From Kribbella amoyensis (GTDB taxonomy: Bacteria > Actinomycetota > Actinomycetes > Propionibacteriales > Kribbellaceae): 64,000 bases of DNA. Each line of letters begins with the position of its first letter. Positions within the stretch are counted from its first letter, which is position 1. The notes under the pieces are model-generated. The model saw only the letters and a list, made by a program, of their open reading frames with translations. It was not told the DNA's origin and searched no databases. Positions 25,992-34,014 of this stretch are shown piece by piece. The stretch covers positions 248,001 through 312,000 of the forward strand of contig NZ_VIVK01000002.1 of NCBI RefSeq assembly GCF_007828865.1. The letters are read 5' to 3'. The position numbers and the translations under genes are program-made.

Positions 25992-26633
25992 ATGACCACC
26001 GTGACAGACGAACGGATTGTGGCGACGCCGCACGGCGAGGCGCGGATCGTGGCCCACCGCGCCCGGAGACCGGTGGCGACCATCGCCCTCGGTCACGGCG
26101 CCGGCGCCGGCATCGAGGCCGGTGACCTGACCGCCCTGGCCGCGCGGTTGCCGAAGCAGGACATCAACGTGTTCCTGATCGAGCAGCCGTGGCGCCGCGC
26201 CGGGAAGAAGCTGGCGCCCGCGCCGAAGATCCTGGACGCGTCCTGGGTGGCGATCATCGGCCAGCTCCGGATCCGTACGCCGCTGGTCGTCGGTGGCCGC
26301 AGCGCCGGCGCCCGGGTCGCCTGCCGGACCGCGGCAGGGCTGGGCGCGTCCGGTGTGCTCGCCCTGTCCTTCCCGCTGCACCCACCGGGCAAGCCGGACA
26401 AGACCCGCGTCGACGAACTCCAGGCCGCCGGCCTGCCCACCCTCGTCGTGCAGGGGGAGCGGGACCCGTTCGGGACGCCGGAGGAGTTCCCGCCGCTCAC
26501 CGAGATGACCGTGGTCCCGGACGCGGACCATTCCTTCAAGGTGCCGAAGCGCGCCGAGCTCAGCCAGGAGGAGTCGTTCGAGCTCCTGGTCGAGGCCGTG
26601 TTCGAGTGGGTCAGCCGGGAGGTTTCCGGCTGA
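25992..26633 (+). CDS. Alpha/beta hydrolase (dienelactone hydrolase/KANL3-Tex30-like)
   Basis: A 213-residue hydrolase. [13 protein letters not shown] forms the oxyanion loop, [10 protein letters not shown] holds the nucleophile serine, GERDPFG the acid, and DADHSFKV the histidine. It is a small single-domain member without lid or signal peptide. The physiological ester is unknown. It precedes sigR by about 70 bases and may be read through into it, but the SigR-type promoter in between makes a separate unit likely. Confidence 0.82.
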   Translation: MTTVTDERIVATPHGEARIVAHRARRPVATIALGHGAGAGIEAGDLTALAARLPKQDINVFLIEQPWRRAGKKLAPAPKILDASWVAIIGQLRIRTPLVVGGRSAGARVACRTAAGLGASGVLALSFPLHPPGKPDKTRVDELQAAGLPTLVVQGERDPFGTPEEFPPLTEMTVVPDADHSFKVPKRAELSQEESFELLVEAVFEWVSREVSG

Positions 26634-26664
26634 TCCGAGCTGATTTCGGCGGATTCCGGGGCCC

Positions 26665-26702
26665 GGGAATGTCCGCGCCGCCCGGTCGCGTTGAAGCGGA
26701 CA
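26665..26702 (+). promoter_or_regulatory. SigR-type autoregulatory promoter of sigR
   Basis: GGGAAT (26665-26670) and GTTGAA (26690-26695) are 19 bases apart, matching the SigR consensus. The expected transcription start is at about 26702, where ATGATG occurs in frame with sigR. This suggests a leaderless transcript for a longer SigR isoform. Confidence 0.7.
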
Positions 26703-27379
26703 TGATGGCGACGATCTTGGGCACCGAGCGGGGTTCCGTGAAGAGCCCGGTATTCTCGATCCCGATGCCGACTCCCACCACCACCGAAACTCCCGAGCAG
26801 CGCACCGAGCGCTTCGAGCGGGAGGCACTGCCTTTCCTCGACCAGATGTACGCCGCGGCGATGCGGATGACCCGGAATCCGGCCGACGCCGAGGACCTGG
26901 TCCAGGACACCTTCGCGAAGGCATACAGCTCCTTCCACCAGTTCACGCCGGGCACCAACCTGAAGGCGTGGCTGTACCGGATCCTGACGAACACGTTCAT
27001 CAACGGATACCGCAAGCGGCAGCGTCAGCCCACGCAGTCCCCGACCGAAGAGATCGAGGACTGGCAGCTGACCGCCGCCGAGTCGCACACCCCGGGCGGG
27101 CTCAAGTCGGCCGAGGCGGTCGCGCTGGAGCACCTGCCCGACTCCGACATCAAGTCGGCGCTGCAGGCGATCCCGGAGGACTTCCGGCTGGCCGTCTACC
27201 TGGCCGACGTGGAGGGGTTTGCGTACAAGGAGATCGCCGAGATCATGGGAACACCGGTCGGTACGGTGATGTCCCGCCTGCACCGCGGCCGGCGCCAGCT
27301 GCGGGAGCTGCTGGGCGACTACGCCCGCGACCGGGGCCTGATTCCGGCCGCCGACGGAGAGACCGAGGAGGAGTCGTGA
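26702..27379 (+). CDS. sigR: RNA polymerase ECF sigma factor SigR (thiol-oxidative stress)
   Basis: 225 residues from ATG 26702; a shorter form from ATG 26765 (204 residues, MPTPTTTE...) matches the usual SigR start. Region 2 is [37 protein letters not shown]; region 4 is [38 protein letters not shown]. It directs transcription of thioredoxin, mycothiol and proteolysis genes. rsrA follows with a 4-base overlap, as in Streptomyces. In that genus a SigR-dependent upstream promoter yields an unstable longer isoform; the two in-frame starts here, the first at the SigR-type promoter's start point, fit the same design. Confidence 0.92.
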   Translation: MMATILGTERGSVKSPVFSIPMPTPTTTETPEQRTERFEREALPFLDQMYAAAMRMTRNPADAEDLVQDTFAKAYSSFHQFTPGTNLKAWLYRILTNTFINGYRKRQRQPTQSPTEEIEDWQLTAAESHTPGGLKSAEAVALEHLPDSDIKSALQAIPEDFRLAVYLADVEGFAYKEIAEIMGTPVGTVMSRLHRGRRQLRELLGDYARDRGLIPAADGETEEES

Positions 27380-27648
27380 GCTGCGGCGAGCACCACGACG
27401 TGGACTGCAGCGAGATCCTGCAGCGTGTGTACGTCTTCATCGACAACGAACTGGAAGACGCCAGTACCGAAGAGATCCGCCAGCACCTGGAAGAGTGCGC
27501 CCCCTGCCTCGACCAGTACGACCTGGAACGCTGCATCAAGAAGCTGGTCCACCGCTCCTGCGGCGACGACCAGGCTCCCGCCGCCCTCCGCCAGAAGATC
27601 CTCCTGAGCCTCACCGAGATCCGAGTGGAAACCACCACCCAGGACTGA
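27376..27648 (+). CDS. rsrA: Redox-sensitive zinc anti-sigma factor RsrA
   Basis: A 90-residue ZAS-family protein. The zinc site is C11 (DCSEIL region) plus HLEECAPC, with the redox-active cysteines in the HxxxCxxC motif. Further Cys occur at positions 3, about 56 and 63. In the reduced zinc form it holds SigR; disulfide formation releases it. GTG 27376 overlaps the sigR stop (GTGA), giving coupled stoichiometric synthesis. Confidence 0.93.
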   Translation: MSCGEHHDVDCSEILQRVYVFIDNELEDASTEEIRQHLEECAPCLDQYDLERCIKKLVHRSCGDDQAPAALRQKILLSLTEIRVETTTQD

Positions 27649-27651
27649 CCG

Positions 27652-30084
27652 TCAGTCGGTCCGTTCGGCCTCCGCGAGCAACTCGAGCACGATCGCCTCG
27701 TCCCGAGGCGCCAACCGATGCAACAGCGCGGCCGCCCGCTCCCACTGCGACCGCGCCGAAGCAAAATCCTTGCCCGCGGCACTGACCCGCCCCAGCAACG
27801 TCAGCAGCTGCCCTTCTCTCCGAGTGTCACTGCTGTTGCGTGCGTCCTTCAGGCCGCGCTCAGCGTGCAGCCGTGCGGCCGTGAGGTCCCCTTGCCGGAG
27901 GTAGACGGTCGCCAGGTCGAGCCGGGCCTCGGGCAAGGTGCTCGGATCGCCCATCCGCTCGAAGGTCTCGATGCCGGTCGAGAGCGCGGCCGCCGCGGCG
28001 TCGAGCAGACCGGAGTCCAGGTACGCCCGGCCGATGTTCTCGTAGCGTTTCGCCAGTGAGCGGGCGTTCCCGGCCTTCTCCGCCATGCTGATGCTCAACG
28101 CGAAGTACTGCTCGGCCTCGGCCTGCTCGCCGCGCCGGACGTGCAGGCCACCCAGCGCCAGATAGCTGATCCCCTCGACGGTCTCGTCGTTGATCCGGCG
28201 GCTGAGCTCAAGCGCTTGTTCGGCCCAGGCCAGGGCTTCGTCGATCCGGCTCAACCGCTGGCAGACGTAGCTGAGCGACGAACAGCACCGGGCCTGCCCG
28301 GCCTCGTCACCGATCGCCCGGAACAGCTCCAGACTGCGGAGGAGATGCGGACCGGCCGCCTCGAACAGGTCCTGCTCGGCATCGGGAATCGCCAGGTCGT
28401 GCTCCAGCCAGGCCGCGAGCCGGTCGGCCTCGAGCTGTCCGGCGATCGATCGGGCGATCGTGTTCAGGCTGCGCATCTCGATCCACCGCGATCGGGACTC
28501 GTGGTAGCCGAACAGCGACAGCACCAGCTCCGGTACGAGCTGCCGCAGCTCGGGGTCGCGGTCGGCCTGCTGGACCGCGCGGGAGATGTTGGACCGCTCG
28601 GCGTCGAGCCACTGCAACGCCGAGGCGACGTCGTCGAGGACCGGACCGGGGGAGTCGTTGGGCGTGGCCAGGGCCAGTCGCCGGCTCTGGATGTGGGTCA
28701 GTTGCTGGGATCGCCAGCCGACCGCGGTATACATCCGGAGGACTCGCCGCAGTGCGGCTGTGCGGGCCTGCGGCGCGAGCTCCTCGTCGGCGCGTTCCCG
28801 GGCATAGGCACGGATCAGGTCGTGCAGTCGGTACCGGCCGGGCGCGGTCGACTCCAGCAGATTGAGGTCGACCAGCCGTTCGAGCAGCTCACCGGTGTCG
28901 AGCTCGGACCGGTCCACCAGCCGGGCGACGGTCGTTGTGTTCAGGTCGGATCCCTCCGGCAGACCCAGGAAGGCCAGCATCGCGGCGGCCCGGCGATCGA
29001 GCTGATGGTCGCCGGCGGCAAGGAACTGCACGGACCCGGCGATGTTGGCCCGGACGCCGGAGTCGCCGGTCCCGAGCTCGTCGAGCCGGCGCCGTTCGTT
29101 CTCCAGCTGACCGACCATGTACTCGATCGGCCAGCTGGGACGGGCGGCCAGCCGGGCGCCGACGAGCCGGACCGCCAACGGGAGATGGCCGATCAGCTTC
29201 GCGACCGAGCGGGCCGCGTCGTTCTCGGCGGAGACCCGGGCGTCGCCGACGATCCGCCCCAGCAGCTCGACCGTGTCCAGCTCCGGCAACGGCGTGAGGC
29301 TGATGTGCCGAACTCCGGGCAGCGCGGTGAGACCGCGCCGGCTGGTCATGATCACCGACGATCCGGGCACCCCCGGGAGCAGCGGACGGACCTGGGCCGC
29401 TCCGTTCGCGTTGTCCAGCAGGATGAGCACCCGCAGTCCGGCCAGCCGCGAACGGTACAAGGCGGCGGCCTCGTCGGCCCGCTCCGGGATGGCGGCGCCC
29501 TCGACGCCCAGGGATCGCAGGAGCTGACGCAAGGCATCGACCGGCTGGATCGGCTCGCCGGGTCCGTACCCGCGCAGATCCACGTACAGATGGCCGTCTG
29601 GATAGGCGTCGGTGGCCAGATGCGCGGCGTGGATCGCCAGTGAAGTCTTCCCCACACCGCCCATGCCGGTCACCGCCACCAGACTCACGGCGGTCACCGG
29701 ATCGCTCGGAACCAGGACGCGCAGGATCGCCTCCAGCTCGGTCCGCCGGCCGGTGAAGTCGGCGAGAGTCGGCGGGAGCTGCCGGGGGACGTCCACCTCG
29801 GCCGGTTGCGCGTCAACCGCTCGCGCGACAGCTGGTACCGGCTGGGGGGCCGGTCTGCGCGTCCCGCGGGCGGCGGCACGCAACCGGTCCGCGTCGGCGG
29901 GCGTCAGCTCGAGGGCGGTGACCAGGGCATCGAGGGTGTGCAGTCGCGGCCGGCGGCGGGCTCCTCGCTCGAGCATGCCGATCGCCTGCTCGCTGAGCTC
30001 GGCTCGCTCCGCCAGCGCCCCTTGGCTGTAGCCGGCCCGGGTCCGGAACCGGCGAAGCATCTCCGCGAACGATTCCGCCGCCAC
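27652..30084 (-). CDS. XRE helix-turn-helix / NB-ARC / TPR regulator (STAND ATPase)
   Basis: An 810-residue protein. An N-terminal XRE domain (residues 3-65, LRRFRTRAGYSQGALAERAELSEQAIGMLERG) precedes an NB-ARC switch ATPase with Walker A GMGGVGKTSL (about 139-148), Walker B LRVLILLDNA, and GLPLAV-type GHLPLAVRLVG. The C-terminal 350 residues are TPR repeats (ALGGLHVRRGEQAEAEQYFALSISMAEKAGN and similar). The layout is that of AfsR/GutR-like signal-transduction ATPases that switch on DNA binding after ligand sensing. The GTG start has AGGGGAGG 8 bases upstream. The target genes are unknown. Confidence 0.87.
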   Translation of the reverse strand: MAAESFAEMLRRFRTRAGYSQGALAERAELSEQAIGMLERGARRRPRLHTLDALVTALELTPADADRLRAAARGTRRPAPQPVPAVARAVDAQPAEVDVPRQLPPTLADFTGRRTELEAILRVLVPSDPVTAVSLVAVTGMGGVGKTSLAIHAAHLATDAYPDGHLYVDLRGYGPGEPIQPVDALRQLLRSLGVEGAAIPERADEAAALYRSRLAGLRVLILLDNANGAAQVRPLLPGVPGSSVIMTSRRGLTALPGVRHISLTPLPELDTVELLGRIVGDARVSAENDAARSVAKLIGHLPLAVRLVGARLAARPSWPIEYMVGQLENERRRLDELGTGDSGVRANIAGSVQFLAAGDHQLDRRAAAMLAFLGLPEGSDLNTTTVARLVDRSELDTGELLERLVDLNLLESTAPGRYRLHDLIRAYARERADEELAPQARTAALRRVLRMYTAVGWRSQQLTHIQSRRLALATPNDSPGPVLDDVASALQWLDAERSNISRAVQQADRDPELRQLVPELVLSLFGYHESRSRWIEMRSLNTIARSIAGQLEADRLAAWLEHDLAIPDAEQDLFEAAGPHLLRSLELFRAIGDEAGQARCCSSLSYVCQRLSRIDEALAWAEQALELSRRINDETVEGISYLALGGLHVRRGEQAEAEQYFALSISMAEKAGNARSLAKRYENIGRAYLDSGLLDAAAAALSTGIETFERMGDPSTLPEARLDLATVYLRQGDLTAARLHAERGLKDARNSSDTRREGQLLTLLGRVSAAGKDFASARSQWERAAALLHRLAPRDEAIVLELLAEAERTD

Positions 30085-30234
30085 AGCCCGGCCTCCCCTC
30101 TCGCCCAGTCCGCGAGGCGGTCGGTCGCCGTCTCGTCGGGCCCCAACTCTAGGAGGTTCGGCAGTGCGCCGACGGTGCTTGTCCACAGGTGCCGGGCGCC
30201 GTCCGGTCCGTCGAGTCGATCACCCGATTGCTCC

Positions 30235-30253
30235 GAACAATTGTTTGAACAAT
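30235..30253. promoter_or_regulatory. AT-rich repeat upstream of the XRE/NB-ARC gene
   Basis: GAACAAT occurs twice 12 bases apart, and the inner ATTGTTTGAACAAT is a 6-bp inverted repeat with a TG centre. It lies about 150 bp upstream of the GTG in an otherwise GC-rich gap (30085-30336 holds no gene) and is a possible operator. Confidence 0.4.
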
Positions 30254-30336
30254 AGCGCTCAGTGGTCGTTCATAAACACTCCGAGTTCAAGACCTGTGGC
30301 AAAGGTGGTCTTGCTCGCACCTGTGACCAAATTGCA

Positions 30337-30362
30337 AGGACCCCGGTTTTCACCGGGGTCCT
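30337..30362 (-). terminator. Terminator of the bL37 gene
   Basis: A perfect 11-bp stem (30337-30347 with 30352-30362) around a TTTC/GAAA loop lies 21 bases beyond the bL37 stop; the minus strand then reads TTGCAATTTGG. Confidence 0.8.
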
Positions 30363-30383
30363 CGCTGTGCGTAGCCGCCGAAC

Positions 30384-30458
30384 TCAGGCGTTCGGACGCT
30401 TGCCGTGGTTCGCGCCCTTCTTCTTCCGCGCGCGACGCTTGCGGCCGGTCTTGCCCAT
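30384..30458 (-). CDS. 50S ribosomal protein bL37, 24 residues
   Basis: A 24-residue, extremely basic peptide starting MGKTGRKRRARKKKG and ending ANHGKRPNA. This matches the actinobacterial ribosomal protein bL37 seen in mycobacterial 70S structures, whose sequence ends in the same ANHGKRPN motif. The ATG is preceded by AAGGAGG at 7 bases and the gene has its own terminator hairpin, so it is a real monocistronic gene despite its size. Confidence 0.88.
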   Translation of the reverse strand: MGKTGRKRRARKKKGANHGKRPNA

Positions 30459-30720
30459 GAGAAAGCCTCCTTGTAACAACTGCAAAGAGTCACAGTCTCT
30501 CATATCACGACGGTGTGTTCACCGCAGTGCGGCGAGTCATGCTCTGGCCTACAGTGTTTCGCGGCGCGCTCGATGAGCAAACTTATGACGAGTCAGCGAG
30601 GTGCTGTCTGCCCCCCTGTGTGCCCCGCGAACGTGGGCCACAAGACTGCGACCGCTGATCGGAGGTGACCAGCCGTGCTTGGTAGTGACGCGTGGGAGTG
30701 GTGAAGGTTAGAGTTCACGG

Positions 30721-32073
30721 GTGAACAGCCGCTGGCCGCTCCGTCTGACGGTGGCGTTCAGCGCTGGTATCGCACTCGTGGCGCTTTGCGTTGCACTGTT
30801 CCATACCAGGCTTGACGCCCCGACCCTGACACTTGGTTCCCTGCTGCTGGTCGGTGCCTTGCTCCGATCCAAGGTAGGGCCGGTTCGAGCTTCGCTCGAC
30901 TATGTGGTCGGCATCGCGCTCTTCCTTCTGTCGGGTGTGGCTGCTGCCGTAGTCGTTTCCGTTCTCCTGCCCCTGACGCAGGATCGCCGTCTGCCGTTGA
31001 TGAGGCGGGTTTTCAACGGTGCCCAGGCCGTGTTGTGTGCGACCGCCGCGGGCCTGGTCTTCCTGCAGACCGGCGGCGTCCAGGGCACCGAGGTGCTGGA
31101 CCATCCCGGCCGCGCCATGTTCTCCGCGACGGCGGCCATCACGACCTGGCTCGCGGTCAGCGCGGTACTGATGTGCCTGGTGCTCTGGCTGGACCGTGGC
31201 GCCACCTCGCCGCTCGACTTTCTCCGCAAGGTCGCCGCACCGACCGTCGTCCCGATGATGGGCTACGGCCTGCTCGGCGTCCTGCTGGCCGTCGTCTGGC
31301 TCGGCGGCCTCGGCATCGGGGCGGTCTTCCTGGTCGTGGTTCCGTTGCTGGTGGCCCGGTGGACGCTGTCGCTCTACGAGGCCGAGCGGAACGCGCAGGC
31401 CGCGACGATGCGCGCGTTCATCCAGGTGATCGAGACCAAGGACCTGTACACCCGCGGCCACTCCGAGCGGGTGAGCGAGGGTGTCGGCATGCTCGGCCGG
31501 CATCTCGATCTCACCGAGGACCGGCAGTCGGCACTCGAGCACGCCGGGCTCCTGCACGACGTGGGCAAGGTCGGCGTGCCGACCAGCATCATCCGCAAAC
31601 CTGGCCGGCTGGACGACTCGGAGATGGACGCCATCCGGCTGCATCCCGCCCGCGGTGTCGAGCTGATCGGCAACATCCCCTTTCTCGAAGAGGTCAAGTC
31701 GGCGGTGCTGCACCACCACGAGAAGTACGACGGAACCGGGTACCCGGCCGGCCTCAGCGGCCAGAACATCCCGTACTTCGCCCGGATCATCGGCATCGTC
31801 GACGCCTTCGACTGCCTGACCTCGACCCGCTCGTACCGGCCGGCCCGCGGCGTCGAGGAGACGCTGCAGATCCTGCTGCAGGATCGCTACACCCATTTCG
31901 ATCCGGACCTGGTGGACGCGTTCGTCGACGTCATCCGGACCCAGGGCTGGAAGGCGGCCGCGGCCGAGCAGCCGCAGCCCGACAGCTCCGTGGAGGCGAG
32001 TATCGACCACGACGACCTCAGTCTGGGCAGTGGCGGTGGCGCCTCGGGCTCGGCAGCCGGGCCGGGGGTGTAG
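30721..32073 (+). CDS. Membrane-anchored HD-GYP phosphodiesterase
   Basis: A 450-residue protein. About seven membrane helices (residues 1-215) form an N-terminal sensor unit, followed by a cytosolic HD-GYP domain (225-420). The catalytic elements are intact: TRGHSERV, LLHDVGKVGVP (HD), LHPARG, HHHEKYDGTGYP (GYP), and DAFDCLTSTRSYRP. It should hydrolyse cyclic dinucleotides, probably c-di-GMP. The -10 TAGAGT lies 6 bases before the GTG, so the transcript is probably leaderless. It is followed without any gap by a paralogue with a dead HD domain. Confidence 0.88.
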   Translation: MNSRWPLRLTVAFSAGIALVALCVALFHTRLDAPTLTLGSLLLVGALLRSKVGPVRASLDYVVGIALFLLSGVAAAVVVSVLLPLTQDRRLPLMRRVFNGAQAVLCATAAGLVFLQTGGVQGTEVLDHPGRAMFSATAAITTWLAVSAVLMCLVLWLDRGATSPLDFLRKVAAPTVVPMMGYGLLGVLLAVVWLGGLGIGAVFLVVVPLLVARWTLSLYEAERNAQAATMRAFIQVIETKDLYTRGHSERVSEGVGMLGRHLDLTEDRQSALEHAGLLHDVGKVGVPTSIIRKPGRLDDSEMDAIRLHPARGVELIGNIPFLEEVKSAVLHHHEKYDGTGYPAGLSGQNIPYFARIIGIVDAFDCLTSTRSYRPARGVEETLQILLQDRYTHFDPDLVDAFVDVIRTQGWKAAAAEQPQPDSSVEASIDHDDLSLGSGGGASGSAAGPGV

Positions 32074-33348
32074 ATGGCCGACTCCGAAGGGCTGGAGGTA
32101 CGCAGGCTCGGGAGCGGTGCGGTGATCATCTTGGCCGGATCAGTGCTCGGCCTGGCCGCCCTCGCGATCACAGCTCGCCGCGGCATCTCCGAATGGCCGT
32201 ACGCGTTGACGTTCGGGCTGTTGATCGCGATCGGCGAGATGGTCCAGTTCCGGGTCGATCGGAGCCGCAACCGGGCACCCATCGCGACCAGCGCGGCGCT
32301 CGGCTACGCCGTGCTGCGGGGCCCCGAGCTGGCCATTCCACCGGACGTCGCCCAGGTCATCGCGGTGACGGCCATGGCCACGTTGGGCGGGGTCCTGCCC
32401 CGGGTGATCGCCGGGATGCGATGGGACATCGTCGTGTCCTGCCGACGGGTCCTGTCCGTCGCTTGTGCGTCCGCTGTCTTCGCCGCGGTGACGCCGGCCG
32501 ACCTGTCCTGGAGCGGGTCGTGGAAGGACGCGTGGCCGCTGACGGGCGCCATGCTGCTCGCGGTGCTCGGCGCCGCCACCATGGACGCCCTGATCGGTGC
32601 GGGCCAGGCGACCGAGAAGTACAACCAGCCGTTCCCCGCGGCGCTGCGCGACGAAGTGGTCGTTGCCGCGCGCATCGGGATGGCGATGGCGATCAGCGGC
32701 GTCCTGCTGGCCTCCGGAACGTCGTTGCTCGGTCTGTGGGGACCGCCGCTCGTGGTGGTGCCGCTGTTCCTCACCCAGTTCGCGTTCCGCCGGTTCGCCT
32801 CCGCGCAACGCACGTACCGGACGACGGTTCGGTCGATGGCGCGCAGTACGGAGATCGCGGGTTTCAGCTCCGCCGGTCAGAACGCGCGGACCGCGTCGCT
32901 GGCGGTGGCCCTTGGCTACGACCTGGGGTTGCGGCCGGATCGGTTGGAGGCGTTGGAGTACGCGGCTTTGCTTTCTGGGGTGGGCCAGCTCGCTCTGGCT
33001 GATCCTTCGCCGGGTGGGGCTTCACTTCTGCGGAGCCGGGGGGAGCGGCAGCAGGCTGCCGAGATCGGGGCTTCGATCATCGAGCGGTCCGGGGTGCTGG
33101 ACCATGTCGCGGAGATCGTGCGGCACTCGAACGATCCGTACCGGCAGGGGCGGGCGAACAACTCGGACATCCCGGTGGAGAGCGGGATCGTCAACGTCGC
33201 GCTCGCGTACGAGCAGTTGGTGGGGGAGAGCGGCGGGCAGAGTCCGGACAAGGCGATGGAGTCGATCGGGCTCGGGATCGGGGCCGAGTACGACCCGGTC
33301 GTCGTCGAGTCACTGCGCCGGGTGATCGGGCGGGGCTTTCGTTTCTAG
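32074..33348 (+). CDS. Membrane protein with a catalytically dead HD domain
   Basis: A 424-residue protein, also with an N-terminal block of about seven helices. The C-terminal domain aligns with the HD-GYP domain of the preceding gene: SSAGQNARTASLAVALGYDLGLRPDRLEALEYAALLSGVGQLAL against TRGHSERVSEGVGMLGRHLDLTEDRQSALEHAGLLHDVGKVGV. The HD pair is replaced by SG and the GYP region by RHSNDPYRQG, so no metal centre can form. The ATG directly follows the stop of the active gene. It may bind a nucleotide or regulate its partner. Its 3' end overlaps the convergent DUF5317 gene by 39 bases. Confidence 0.78.
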   Translation: MADSEGLEVRRLGSGAVIILAGSVLGLAALAITARRGISEWPYALTFGLLIAIGEMVQFRVDRSRNRAPIATSAALGYAVLRGPELAIPPDVAQVIAVTAMATLGGVLPRVIAGMRWDIVVSCRRVLSVACASAVFAAVTPADLSWSGSWKDAWPLTGAMLLAVLGAATMDALIGAGQATEKYNQPFPAALRDEVVVAARIGMAMAISGVLLASGTSLLGLWGPPLVVVPLFLTQFAFRRFASAQRTYRTTVRSMARSTEIAGFSSAGQNARTASLAVALGYDLGLRPDRLEALEYAALLSGVGQLALADPSPGGASLLRSRGERQQAAEIGASIIERSGVLDHVAEIVRHSNDPYRQGRANNSDIPVESGIVNVALAYEQLVGESGGQSPDKAMESIGLGIGAEYDPVVVESLRRVIGRGFRF

Positions 33349-33894
33349 CTGGTGCCATGAGGGCGCCGGTTCGGTCGGGATCCGGCCCGTACCGCCCATG
33401 CCCGCGTACAGCAGCAGGCCCGCGCCCGCGGCGATCAGCAGGTCCCCAGGGCTGACCGCCTGACCCAGACCGGGCAGGGTGACGGGGACGACGTCGCCGA
33501 GCCAGGGGAGCAGGGTGTCGGCGCCGGAGAGCTCGTGCCGGGGATCGTCGACGACCGACGGCGGGAGGCCGGCCCGGGCGAGCGCGGTCCGGGAGACGGG
33601 CATGGCGCCGTTGAGGACGACGACCAGGGCGTTCGCGCAGAAGCCGAGGGCCAGCAGGGCGACGCCGGGGCGGCGGAGGTTCTGGCGGAGGAAGACGCTG
33701 ATGCAGACCGCGGACCCGATCAGGCCGACCGGGTACGCGATGCCGCCGGTGACCGTCCCGAGCAGCTGGCCGGTCGCGGCGGCCACCAGCCAGTGCAGCC
33801 CGGTCAGGCCGTTGTTCGCCAACGCGGTGAAGCGGCCGCCGGTGAGCAGCGCCGCCCCCGCGGCGAGCGCCATGACCAGGAGAACCAGCAACAC
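33310..33894 (-). CDS. DUF5317 family membrane protein
   Basis: A 194-residue protein with about five helices. The pattern GGRFTALANNGLTGLHWLVAAATGQLL, then NLRRPGVALLALGFCANALVVVLNGAMPV, is characteristic of DUF5317, a family of unknown function. It is convergent with the dead-HD gene. Confidence 0.7.
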   Translation of the reverse strand: MLLVLLVMALAAGAALLTGGRFTALANNGLTGLHWLVAAATGQLLGTVTGGIAYPVGLIGSAVCISVFLRQNLRRPGVALLALGFCANALVVVLNGAMPVSRTALARAGLPPSVVDDPRHELSGADTLLPWLGDVVPVTLPGLGQAVSPGDLLIAAGAGLLLYAGMGGTGRIPTEPAPSWHQLETKAPPDHPAQ

Positions 33895-33971
33895 CCTGGC
33901 GATTCTGCCCGGTCAGCTGTCCGAATCCGGGCAGGCTGATCCCGCAGCGTGTCGACATAACCGCAAAGAGT

Positions 33972-34006
33972 GATGGGTGGCTCCCCACCATGGGGAACCA
34001 CCCATC
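33972..34006. terminator. Long hairpin between symporter gene and DUF5317 gene
   Basis: A 16-bp stem with one mismatch (33972-33987 with 33991-34006) lies 9 bases past the stop of the symporter gene on the minus strand. Confidence 0.75.
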
Positions 34007-34014
34007 GACTCGGG

